Shown here: positions 1 to 5,345 of the stretch, one piece after another | Layout: the number at the start of each line of letters is the position of its first letter | How positions within the stretch are numbered: the stretch's first letter is position 1 | Assembly: GCA_934621485.1 (NCBI GenBank) | Contig: CAKTUS010000104.1 | Span: forward strand, 1-9,237 | From: an uncultured Clostridia bacterium | GTDB lineage: Bacteria > Bacillota > Clostridia > Christensenellales > Aristaeellaceae | Direction of reading: 5' to 3' | DNA: 9,237 bases | Position numbers and translations under genes: made by a program | The notes under the pieces: generated by a model | Seen by the model: only the letters and a program-made list of their open reading frames with translations | Database searches by the model: none | What the model was told of the DNA's origin: nothing

Positions 1-564
1 GTAGCGCTTATCGTTGGTCAGCTTCTGGGCATACTCAACCATTTCGGTCCAGTTGGCGGGAGGAGCTTCGGGATCCAGACCCACTTCTTTGAAGGCGTCC
101 TTGTTGTAGAACATGACCATGGTGGAGCGCTGGAAGGGGATGGAATAGGTTTTTCCGTCCACATAGGAGTCCAGCATGAAGCCGTCGATGAAATCATCCA
201 CGAAAGCCTGGCCTTCGGGATCGGCGGCGATCAAATCATCCAGAGGCATGGCCATTTTGGTGGAGGCCATGGTGAAGCGCTGGGTGGCCAGGCTTACAAA
301 CAGGTCGGGAGCATTGCCGCCCTGAATGGCTGTCTGGATGGCGGTGACGGTATCGTCATAGTTGCCGGTGTAAACGGCTTCCACCTGGATATCGGGGTTC
401 TCGGCATTAAACTCAGCGGTCATGCCGTCGATCAGGTTGGCCACATTGCCGCCCACGTTGACGGGGAAGTACATGGTCAGCTTCAGGGGTTCGGCCACGG
501 CGGACACAGCTGCAAAGCTGACCAGCAGGACCAGAGTCAGAATGAAAGCCAGGATTTTTCTCAT
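1..564 (-). CDS. Family 1 extracellular solute-binding protein of an ABC sugar-type importer (N-terminal part, cut by window edge)
   Basis: The 188 visible residues form the N-terminal lobe of a family 1 solute-binding protein, the extracytoplasmic receptor that delivers a ligand (usually a sugar or glycerol phosphate) to a CUT1-type ABC importer. Residues 1-24 are a signal peptide: M-R-K, a hydrophobic core at 4-19, then A22-V23-A24 before E25-P26, which fits signal peptidase I. No cysteine lies in this region, so there is no lipobox. Typical family features follow: G68-N-Y-D-D71 and the stretch 72-90 resembling UgpB-type binding proteins, D109-D110 and the segment around 135-155 (DGKTYSIPFQRS, then MFYNKDAF). 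The ATG at 564 is chosen because AAGGAGGA lies about 8 bases upstream and a near-consensus promoter lies further out. The permease genes would be expected beyond the left edge. The substrate cannot be assigned. Confidence 0.93.
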   Translation of the reverse strand, partial: MRKILAFILTLVLLVSFAAVSAVAEPLKLTMYFPVNVGGNVANLIDGMTAEFNAENPDIQVEAVYTGNYDDTVTAIQTAIQGGNAPDLFVSLATQRFTMASTKMAMPLDDLIAADPEGQAFVDDFIDGFMLDSYVDGKTYSIPFQRSTMVMFYNKDAFKEVGLDPEAPPANWTEMVEYAQKLTNDKRY

Positions 565-610
565 GATTGTTTTTCCTCCTTCATGATGGGGTTACGAGGT
601 TGTTATCTGT

Positions 611-638
611 ATTATAACAAATTTTTGGAACGTGTCAA
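611..638 (-). promoter_or_regulatory. Strong sigma-A-type promoter of the solute-binding protein gene
   Basis: Read on the minus strand, a perfect -35 box TTGACA (633-638) is followed after 16 bases by a perfect -10 box TATAAT (611-616). Transcription would start near 604, giving a leader of about 40 bases before the ATG at 564. Both hexamers match consensus exactly, so this should be a strong promoter that needs repression rather than activation. Confidence 0.85.
625..638. promoter_or_regulatory. Candidate LacI-family operator overlapping the -35 box
   Basis: TTGGAACGTGTCAA is an imperfect palindrome centred on a CG step (631-632). Its halves TTGGAAC and, reversed, TTGACAC agree at 5 of 7 positions. 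LacI-family operators are typically palindromes with a central CG, and a repressor bound here would cover the -35 box. The neighbouring LacI-type fusion protein is the obvious candidate to bind it. No second copy was found at the regulator's own promoter. Confidence 0.3.
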
Positions 639-659
639 TCTGTTTTTTCAAAACTAAGA

Positions 660-1166
660 AAAAATCATGGAGCTCGGCGATTCCCTAAGCGCTCAGCCTG
701 TCAAAGAAGCCGCTTTGTGAAGGGGCCGGAGGGGCTGCGCGCTCTCTCGGACTGTGAAAAAAGCGAAGGTGCAGGAGAGCGATCAATCGCCGGGAGGATA
801 ATGCTCGGAGTCCTGTCGCCCCGACTGCGGGCCGCGAAACGCCTATGTGCTCACAGAGCGTGCGTCTGCCTGGGCTTTCAGAGCCCCAAGGTTTTACTCT
901 TTTTCCACGAACAGGCGTTGCGACATTCGCAGACGCGGACACTCGTTTAGGGTTTTTCGGCAGTCCGGGAGAGAAAACGCTCCCTCGCCAGGCCGGCCTG
1001 CAACCCCTCCCTTTGCTGTACGCAACAGCCGGGCGGCAGGTTGGTTTCGGCTTCGCCGGTCCTGAAAAGCTCACTGCCAGAGCCTTTTTGAACGGCCTGG
1101 ATCTTCATCCGGCGCTGAAAGCAGCAAAAGGCTTGCCGGTTTTGCAAAGGCATGATTTCTTTACGC
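660..1166. other. Gene-poor, GC-rich intergenic stretch with hairpins and a diverged repeat
   Basis: No convincing gene was found in about 500 bases. Open frames exist on both strands, but they are rich in R, P, G and S, have no good ribosome binding sites, and resemble no family. The stretch holds copy A of a repeat shared with 3547-3694, plus several inverted repeats: GCGAT/ATCGC at 778-789, a stem around GGGCT/AGCCC at 872-886, a long stem near 915-936, GGGAG/CTCCC near 967-984, and the perfect 12-base palindrome CAGGCCGGCCTG at 989-1000. It looks like structured repeat DNA rather than coding sequence. Confidence 0.6.
742..965 (+). repeat. Intergenic repeat, copy A
   Basis: Two blocks match copy B at 3547-3694 in the same order and orientation. 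Block 1 (742-779) matches 3547-3585 at about 30 of 39 positions, including the shared GCAGGAGAG. Block 2 (872-965) matches 3600-3694 through GGGCTTT, a CTTTTTCC-rCGAAC core and a terminal GGTTTTTCGGC. Between the blocks copy A is about 70 bases longer. In both copies the shared segments form hairpins at equivalent places even where the bases differ, for example GCGAT/ATCGC here against GCAGGAGA/TCTCCTGC in copy B. Confidence 0.55.
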
Positions 1167-1167
1167 C

Positions 1168-1199
1168 AAAACGCCCGGCCGGCAATGGCGGGTCGGGCG
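1168..1199 (-). terminator. Possible terminator of the LacI-type fusion regulator gene
   Basis: On the minus strand, downstream of the stop codon at 1231, CGCCCGACC (1191-1199) can pair with GGCCGGGCG (1172-1180) around a 10-base loop with one mismatch. TTTT (1168-1171) follows directly. The stem is strong but the T tract is short, so termination is plausible rather than certain. Confidence 0.45.
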
Positions 1200-1212
1200 G
1201 GGGAGTGAATCG

Positions 1213-1240
1213 GCCGGCGCGCTGGCCGGCTTATTTTTTC
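1213..1240 (+). terminator. Terminator-like hairpin and T tract on the plus strand
   Basis: GCCGGC (1213-1218) pairs perfectly with GCCGGC (1225-1230) around a six-base loop and is followed directly by TTATTTTTTC on the plus strand. This is a good Rho-independent terminator for rightward transcription out of the 660-1210 stretch. The T tract is also the complement of the last codons (AAA AAA TAA) of the regulator gene. The same hairpin forms on the minus strand just after that stop codon but has no T tract there. Confidence 0.5.
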
Positions 1241-3423
1241 CTTTTGGCGGGATGGAGAATTTGGTGGTAGTTGGCCTCGGCCGTGGCAAGAGCGGTTTTA
1301 ACGTCCATGGTGCCGTTAATGGCCTGCATCACATTCAGCCCCAGGATACTCAAAAACTGCCGCTGGTCGTAGCCGCCTTCCGTTCTTCGGGGACAGCGCT
1401 GCGTGTGCGATGTGGCGAAGCATTCCTGCGCCATGGACAGCCAGGGATAGGTATCGATCACCTGATAGTTTTCATAGGTTTGCTTGCAGGGTGAAACGCT
1501 GCCAAGCAGCGTCATGGCCGTAGAAACCTCCTCCGAGCAGAGCCAGCGGATGAAATTGGCCGCTTCCTTTTTGTGCTTGCTGTAGCGGCATACCCCAATG
1601 ACGCCGCCGCCCAGAACCGCATTCCCGCCGGGCACCATGGCATAGCCAATTTTGGTGTGCACCTTGGATTCCTGATTGAGCATTTCCGAAGCGTAATTGC
1701 TGAACAGAATGGTCATGGCCACGTCGCCCTGAGCGAAAAGCTTGGCCGTATCCCGCCACCAGTTGCAGTATACGGGAGAGGCAAACTGCTTGTCCTCGGT
1801 GAGCAATTCCAGCGCCTGAACGGCTTCCGGGCTTTGCAGAAGAATATGGTCGTCGTTGTCAAACAGGGCGTCGGTCAGGCTGAAATAGCGGGTTAAAAAC
1901 TCGGTGGCGGCTACGCCGGTGTTGCCAAGCGTCATGGTTGTTCCATAGGCGACGGGGGAATTGGGGTTCAACTGGCGGGTAAAAAAACGGGCAATCTGGT
2001 TAAATTCCCGAAAATCTCTCGGCGGGCGAAGCTCTGTTTTATACCGCTCCTTGTACAGCCGCTGATACACATTGTCCTCAAACAAATCCTGACGGTAGAA
2101 AAGCATTTGCGCACTGGGCGTTTCCGGCACGGCGTAAAGGATTCCATCCTGCATGCCGTAACCGGAGGCAATGCCCGGAATCATTTTGGACATCAGCTCG
2201 GCGGCGTTTGGATCAATCTGGTCAAAGGGTTCGTAAATGCGCTTGGCAAACCAATTCAGCCAGGTTGCGTCCAGGCGGATCATATCAAACACATTGGAAG
2301 CATCCAAATTGCTGAGCAGCTCATGGATGCTGTCGTAGGAAAAAATGCTTACATGAATCCGGGTGCCGGTAGACTGCCGGTACAGCTGGGACATGTTTTC
2401 CATCAAATGGGCTGTGGGGCTGTCCAACGTGAGCATGGTCAGGCTTTCGGCATGCCCCGCCTTTGGCGCCGCCCAGCAGCGGAAACCGTAATTGGAAAGC
2501 GTGGTATGCTTGCCCGTTTCTTTTTTCTGTACCTGCTCCAAAAGCATCTGAGCCGCTTCTTTGCCCAACAGGCGATAGTTGAGTTCATACTTGATAAAAT
2601 CGTTTTCGGGCATGGTAAAAATGGGGGACAGGGTGTAAATCTGCACCTTTCGTTCCGGAAAAAAACACTCTCTTACGTTGCGGATGCTTTGGGCCATGCC
2701 GTAGTTGGTTACAAACACGGCCTCCGGCTGCGGATAGCAGGAGAAAATGCTCATGGCTACCGTAGCGGCCCGAATGGAATGATTTTTTTCAAAGGTTTGC
2801 ACATAACACTCCGGCGTGCGGGCCAAAGCGTCCCGAAACCCACGGATACAATCCTGCTGAGAACTGCGCAGGGAGGCGCTGGTCACCAGAGCCACACAGC
2901 GGTACTGCTTGGCCTTTTCCCCAAAGGCTTTGCCGCAGGAATAATCGTCAAATCCGATGGAATTGCATTCCGGGTTCGGACAATGCTCCACATACAGGAT
3001 TTCTTCGCTGCTCAGCCCCGTTTGCGCATAAATATTCTGGCTTCCTTCATAAGAGGTTACCGCAGCGATTCCATAGGGAGCGGCCTGTTTGATTTGCTCA
3101 ATCTGCTCCAGTTCCTTTTGACGGCTGTTTTCCGACAGGTACAAAGCGGTCCGAAAACCCTTGGTCTGCGCATAGTTTTCAAAGCTGGTGTAAAAATCGC
3201 TGTATTGCCGGTCAAACAAATTCGGCAATACCACCGCAAGCAGGTTGCTGCCGCCCTTGCGCAGCTGCCGTGCGTTGATATCGATGGTGTAGCCCAATTC
3301 TTTAGCGGCCTTTTGCACAGCCAAAATCTTGGCGCTGCTAACCTTTCCGTTTCCGTTCAAAACGTTGGAAACCGTGCCGTGCGAAACGCCTGCCAACTGA
3401 GCGATATCCTTGATCGTTGCCAA
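1231..3423 (-). CDS. LacI-family transcriptional regulator fused to a solute-binding-protein-like sensor domain
   Basis: A 730-residue cytoplasmic DNA-binding protein, about twice the usual LacI length of 330-350. Residues 3-24 (TIKDIAQLAGVSHGTVSNVL) are a textbook LacI helix-turn-helix, with hinge-type residues near N50-A-x-x-L-R. Residues 60 to about 320 resemble the LacI sugar-sensing domain. From about 327 to 725 comes a second module like a family 1 extracellular solute-binding protein: D380-x-x-R-L-D at its core, G427-I-L-Y-A-V-P followed by F442-Y-R-Q-D-L-F, and a C-terminal half with typical G-x-V-A-M. No signal peptide or membrane helix is present, so this module is presumably intracellular. 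The TTG at 3423 is preferred: it gives the standard MATIKDIA start and has AAAGGA at 3433-3438, nine bases upstream. The in-frame ATG at 3456 lacks a ribosome binding site. It probably controls the neighbouring transport gene in response to sugar; the ligand is unknown. Confidence 0.92.
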   Translation of the reverse strand: MATIKDIAQLAGVSHGTVSNVLNGNGKVSSAKILAVQKAAKELGYTIDINARQLRKGGSNLLAVVLPNLFDRQYSDFYTSFENYAQTKGFRTALYLSENSRQKELEQIEQIKQAAPYGIAAVTSYEGSQNIYAQTGLSSEEILYVEHCPNPECNSIGFDDYSCGKAFGEKAKQYRCVALVTSASLRSSQQDCIRGFRDALARTPECYVQTFEKNHSIRAATVAMSIFSCYPQPEAVFVTNYGMAQSIRNVRECFFPERKVQIYTLSPIFTMPENDFIKYELNYRLLGKEAAQMLLEQVQKKETGKHTTLSNYGFRCWAAPKAGHAESLTMLTLDSPTAHLMENMSQLYRQSTGTRIHVSIFSYDSIHELLSNLDASNVFDMIRLDATWLNWFAKRIYEPFDQIDPNAAELMSKMIPGIASGYGMQDGILYAVPETPSAQMLFYRQDLFEDNVYQRLYKERYKTELRPPRDFREFNQIARFFTRQLNPNSPVAYGTTMTLGNTGVAATEFLTRYFSLTDALFDNDDHILLQSPEAVQALELLTEDKQFASPVYCNWWRDTAKLFAQGDVAMTILFSNYASEMLNQESKVHTKIGYAMVPGGNAVLGGGVIGVCRYSKHKKEAANFIRWLCSEEVSTAMTLLGSVSPCKQTYENYQVIDTYPWLSMAQECFATSHTQRCPRRTEGGYDQRQFLSILGLNVMQAINGTMDVKTALATAEANYHQILHPAKRKK

Positions 3424-3432
3424 AAATCTTCG

Positions 3433-3438
3433 TCCTTT
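3433..3438 (-). promoter_or_regulatory. Ribosome binding site that favours the TTG start of the fusion regulator
   Basis: AAAGGA on the minus strand lies nine bases before the TTG at 3423. The upstream ATG at 3456 is preceded by a C/G-rich stretch with no Shine-Dalgarno match. Translation from TTG also yields the usual LacI N-terminus. Confidence 0.6.
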
Positions 3439-3514
3439 CTGAACGCTTTTGCTCATTCCGGCGCAGGAAAACAGGCTTTATTGAATCCATCCATTTTGCG
3501 CCGCCTTCCGGATT

Positions 3515-3543
3515 AGCATATCATTTCTTTCTCAAACTGTCCA
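3515..3543 (-). promoter_or_regulatory. Likely promoter of the LacI-type fusion regulator gene
   Basis: On the minus strand, TGGACA (3538-3543; 5 of 6 to the -35 consensus) is followed after 17 bases by TATGCT (3515-3520; 4 of 6 to the -10 consensus). The start point would be near 3508, leaving a leader of about 85 bases before the TTG at 3423. The -35 box lies within a pair of direct repeats 20 bases apart. Confidence 0.45.
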
Positions 3544-3561
3544 TTCCTTTCTCAGACCGTC
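3528..3561. repeat. Short direct repeat with 20-base period at the regulator promoter
   Basis: TTTCTCAAACTGTC (3528-3541) and TTTCTCAGACCGTC (3548-3561) agree at 12 of 14 positions. They start 20 bases apart, close to two helical turns, and flank or overlap the -35 box of the regulator gene. The right-hand unit is also part of block 1 of the dispersed intergenic repeat, so the repetition may come from that element rather than from a binding site. Confidence 0.5.
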
Positions 3562-3694
3562 AAAAAAAGTGGAAGCGCAGGAGAGGCTATCTCCTGCCGG
3601 GGCTTTAGGGGCGAAGCCCAAACGCTTTTTCCGCGAACCGGCGCAGCCTTGTTCGCGGGCATGCACTCTCCTATAATAGGTTTTTCGGCGGCCT
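3547..3694 (+). repeat. Intergenic repeat, copy B
   Basis: Counterpart of copy A at 742-965. Three perfect inverted repeats fall inside it: GCAGGAGA/TCTCCTGC (3577-3584 with 3590-3597), GGGCTT/AAGCCC (3600-3605 with 3614-3619, approximate) and CCGCGAAC/GTTCGCGG (3631-3638 with 3651-3658). After GGTTTTTCGGC (3679-3689) the similarity to copy A ends. Confidence 0.55.
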
Positions 3695-3872
3695 TGCCAC
3701 GCAAGACTGCCGAACCCGGCGGCTGTCGGGTTCGGAATGAAAATCGGAGGGCTATACGGCCCTCCGATACCACCCGGGGTTTTCGACAGGCCGCCGGACG
3801 GAACAGACGTTGGAAAAAAACCATGGCAAGGCTTAAAAACCCCTGCCACGGGTTTTAGACAGCGCCTTTTTT
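3684..3872 (+). ncRNA. Candidate structured RNA, or hairpin-rich spacer, between the divergent regulators
   Basis: About 190 bases without a gene hold a dense set of exact inverted repeats: CCGAACCCG/CGGGTTCGG (3710-3718 with 3727-3735), a 10-base stem ATCGGAGGGC/GCCCTCCGAT with a six-base loop (3743-3768), and a last hairpin AAAACCC/GGGTTTT (3836-3842 with 3850-3856). A T6 tract follows at 3867-3872. The start can pair over long range with the end: GCCTTGCCA (3691-3699) with TGGCAAGGC (3824-3832), or alternatively CGGCGGCCT (3686-3694) with AGGCCGCCG (3788-3796). A weak promoter (TTGTTC at 3649, 17 bases, TATAAT at 3672-3677) lies just ahead. No known RNA family was recognised. It could equally be repeat DNA. 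Confidence 0.3.
3836..3856 (+). terminator. Hairpin with T tract upstream of tetR
   Basis: AAAACCC (3836-3842) pairs exactly with GGGTTTT (3850-3856) around CTGCCAC. The T residues are in the right arm, and a T6 run follows ten bases later (3867-3872). It could end rightward transcripts from the structured spacer before the tetR promoter. The stem is only seven pairs. Confidence 0.35.
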
Positions 3873-3894
3873 CGCCGGAAACGCAAATTGTCTA

Positions 3895-3923
3895 TTGAAA
3901 AGGCAATGGCTCTATGTTATGAT
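3895..3923 (+). promoter_or_regulatory. Likely promoter of the tetR gene and downstream operon
   Basis: TTGAAA (3895-3900; 5 of 6) and TATGAT (3918-3923; 5 of 6) are separated by 17 bases. Transcription would start near 3930, almost on top of the ATG at 3932. This is an argument that the ATG is not the real start and that translation begins at TTG 3968, which has a good ribosome binding site. Confidence 0.65.
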
Positions 3924-3927
3924 ATGA
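3917..3927 (+). promoter_or_regulatory. Candidate TetR-binding half-site in the tetR -10 region
   Basis: GTTATGATATG overlaps the -10 box and matches GTTAGGATATG, the minus-strand reading of the palindrome at 4589-4606, at 10 of 11 positions. TetR-family repressors commonly bind at their own promoter, so this may be an autoregulatory site. The second half of the palindrome is poorly kept here. Confidence 0.35.
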
Positions 3928-3967
3928 CTGAATGAACTGTTATGGTCATTTTTACGGAGGTGTGGAT

Positions 3968-4546
3968 TTGGCTTTTACCGATTTTGAAACGGAACAGATT
4001 CGGAAGGCGCTGCTTGCGGAAACCCGGCGTTGCGCTGTTACGTTGGGCATGAGAAAGACTTCCGTTGACCAGCTTACCCAGGCTGTAGGAATTTCAAAAG
4101 GCTCATTCTATAAATTCTACGATTCAAAGGAACTGCTGTTTTTTGCCGTTCTTGAAGATATTCATACCGAGCTCTACGAGGTGGCGGACCGGGCGCTTCA
4201 TGAGCACGAGCGCTTGTCGCCGGCAGAGCGGGTGACGGCGGCCATCCTTGCGGTGTGTAAGCGGATGTCAGAAACGGGGGCGATGGCTTTTATCGAAAAT
4301 GATGCTGAAACCCTTTTACGCAGGCTTCCCGAGCCCGTGAAGGCGGAACACTATCATGACGACGAGGCCCATGTCCGTGCGCTGCTTGAAAAGAACGAGC
4401 TCATTCCAAGGGGCGGTATGGAGCTGGCCGCCGCCACGGTGCGCGGGTTGATTTTAACGGTGTCTCACAAGGCGCAGATTGGCGAACTGTACCCGCAGGT
4501 GCTGAAAACGCTGGTTCATGGCGCCTGCACGGAATTGTTTTCATAA
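3968..4546 (+). CDS. TetR/AcrR-family transcriptional regulator
   Basis: A 192-residue protein of normal TetR length. The N-terminal DNA-binding domain has its helix-turn-helix at about residues 31-50 (TSVDQLTQAVGISKGSFYKF), followed by the usual YDSKELLFFAVL stretch. The C-terminal two thirds are a variable helical ligand-binding and dimerisation domain and give no clue to the ligand. TTG at 3968 is chosen as start because ACGGAGGTG sits about seven bases upstream; an in-frame ATG at 3932 has no ribosome binding site and lies at the predicted transcription start. It is the first gene of a same-strand series and probably represses itself and the following seven genes until a small molecule binds. 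Promoter and palindrome positions support this, but the effector is unknown. Confidence 0.93.
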   Translation: MAFTDFETEQIRKALLAETRRCAVTLGMRKTSVDQLTQAVGISKGSFYKFYDSKELLFFAVLEDIHTELYEVADRALHEHERLSPAERVTAAILAVCKRMSETGAMAFIENDAETLLRRLPEPVKAEHYHDDEAHVRALLEKNELIPRGGMELAAATVRGLILTVSHKAQIGELYPQVLKTLVHGACTELFS

Positions 4547-4552
4547 AAAACG

Positions 4553-4576
4553 GAGAGCTGCCGGAAGGCGGCTTTT
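4553..4576 (+). terminator. Hairpin (terminator or attenuator) between tetR and the enzyme operon
   Basis: GAGAGCTGCC (4553-4562) can pair with GGCGGCTTTT (4567-4576) around a GGAA tetraloop, giving ten pairs including three G-U pairs. The T run forms part of the stem and is short. It lies seven bases after the tetR stop codon, so it may partly separate tetR from the downstream genes or stabilise the mRNA end. Confidence 0.4.
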
Positions 4577-4588
4577 CAAAAAGCGAAT

Positions 4589-4606
4589 GGTTAGCATATC
4601 CTAACC
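4589..4606. promoter_or_regulatory. Perfect 6-6-6 palindrome, candidate TetR operator before the enzyme operon
   Basis: GGTTAG (4589-4594), six bases CATATC, then CTAACC (4601-4606) form an exact inverted repeat one base before the AAAGGAGG ribosome binding site of the next gene. Size and shape fit a TetR-family operator. Its core recurs in the tetR promoter (3917-3927). No clear separate promoter is visible between 4547 and 4622, so it might act as a roadblock on read-through, or a weak promoter was missed. Confidence 0.45.
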
Positions 4607-4622
4607 GAAAGGAGGGCGCAGG

Positions 4623-5345
4623 ATGAACGAATTAGAAGGGAAATCGTATAAGCAAGATTGCCTGCTTGGCGCGCTTGGAGCCCTGTTGATGCTGGTGGGG
4701 GATTTGTGCCTGAGCGTGGTTCCGGCAAGCCCCGGCGACAGCGGACTGTTTACCCGAGAGGCGTACCTGAGCGGTTCGTTTGCAGCCTGGCGGCTGCCGC
4801 TGCTGCTTGCCACAGGGCTGGCGGGCATGTCGCTTGGCTTTTTCACCGTCAGAGCGTTTTATACTCAGATTCGGCCGCAGTTTTCCAAAACGCGAAGAGC
4901 GATTCTCGCCGGCGGCACGGTCTATATCGCTTCTGCCGGAGTGGTGCATTTCTTCATCGGCAGCCTTGCCGACTGGACCAGCAGGCTTGCGCCGCTTCTT
5001 GGACGGAATGAAACGGCGGCGCTGATTCAGACGCAGTACAGCCGGCTGATGCCCGTCATGCTGATTGCCTATGCGGGGATGCTGCTGCTTATGCTTGTCA
5101 GCGCCTTTGCCATACTGACGAAGAAAACGTTTTTGCCGCGCTGGATGGCGGCGTTTCATCTGCTGGTTTTGCAGCTTCCGCTTGTGCTGATTCCCGATAT
5201 TCGCCAGTCGGCCGGAGCAGAGGTATCGACGTGGGACTTCGTCCTGAGTCAGGGCTCCGGCAATGCGGCGCTTTGTGTTTGGATGCTGGTCAATGCCCTT
5301 TGGGCGGCTGCGCAAAAGAAGAAGGAGGCGAAAAAGCTTGGCTGA
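4623..5345 (+). CDS. Six-helix integral membrane protein of unknown function (possibly DUF6796-like)
   Basis: A 240-residue protein with about six hydrophobic helices, near residues 14-34, 56-78, 93-115, 142-165, 174-192 and 208-230, and a basic C-terminal tail (KKKEAKK). The general layout, including a G-D pair at the end of helix 1, recalls small uncharacterised membrane families such as DUF6796, but this is from memory of style rather than a search. No catalytic motif, transporter signature or signal peptide is evident. The ATG at 4623 has AAAGGAGG six to seven bases upstream. It opens the operon behind tetR, and its end overlaps the next gene by eight bases, so the two are probably co-translated. 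As a guess, it may house or transport the substrate of the enzymes encoded downstream. Confidence 0.85.
   Translation: MNELEGKSYKQDCLLGALGALLMLVGDLCLSVVPASPGDSGLFTREAYLSGSFAAWRLPLLLATGLAGMSLGFFTVRAFYTQIRPQFSKTRRAILAGGTVYIASAGVVHFFIGSLADWTSRLAPLLGRNETAALIQTQYSRLMPVMLIAYAGMLLLMLVSAFAILTKKTFLPRWMAAFHLLVLQLPLVLIPDIRQSAGAEVSTWDFVLSQGSGNAALCVWMLVNALWAAAQKKKEAKKLG

Noticed and set aside
561..584. Seven-codon upstream frame (ATG at 584) ending on the start codon of the solute-binding protein gene
   Set aside because: The ATG has no ribosome binding site, and the AAGGAGG inside it serves the main gene. It is most likely a chance result of that sequence.
625..638. CcpA catabolite-response (cre) site at the binding-protein promoter
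   Set aside because: The palindrome is two bases too short for the cre pattern: the base expected between AA and CG is missing. A local LacI-type operator fits better.
685..1074. Minus-strand open frame of 129 codons and overlapping plus-strand frames (845-1270 and others) in the first gene-poor stretch
   Set aside because: They are rich in R, P, S and G, have no matching ribosome binding sites, show no domain, overlap one another on both strands and coincide with the repeat element.
2107..3516. Long plus-strand open frame of 469 codons opposite the LacI-type regulator
   Set aside because: It is the mirror of a well-supported coding gene with recognisable domains; its own product has no recognisable fold and no good start.
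3649..3677. Plus-strand promoter TTGTTC, 17 bases, TATAAT as a stand-alone feature
   Set aside because: The -35 box matches only 3 of 6, and the -10 box lies in a near-palindromic CTATAATAG within repeat DNA. It was kept only as supporting evidence for the RNA candidate.
3532..3858. Open frames of 69-105 codons on both strands in the spacer before tetR
   Set aside because: They run through hairpin-rich repeat DNA, lack ribosome binding sites and domains, and two of them cross the regulator promoter.
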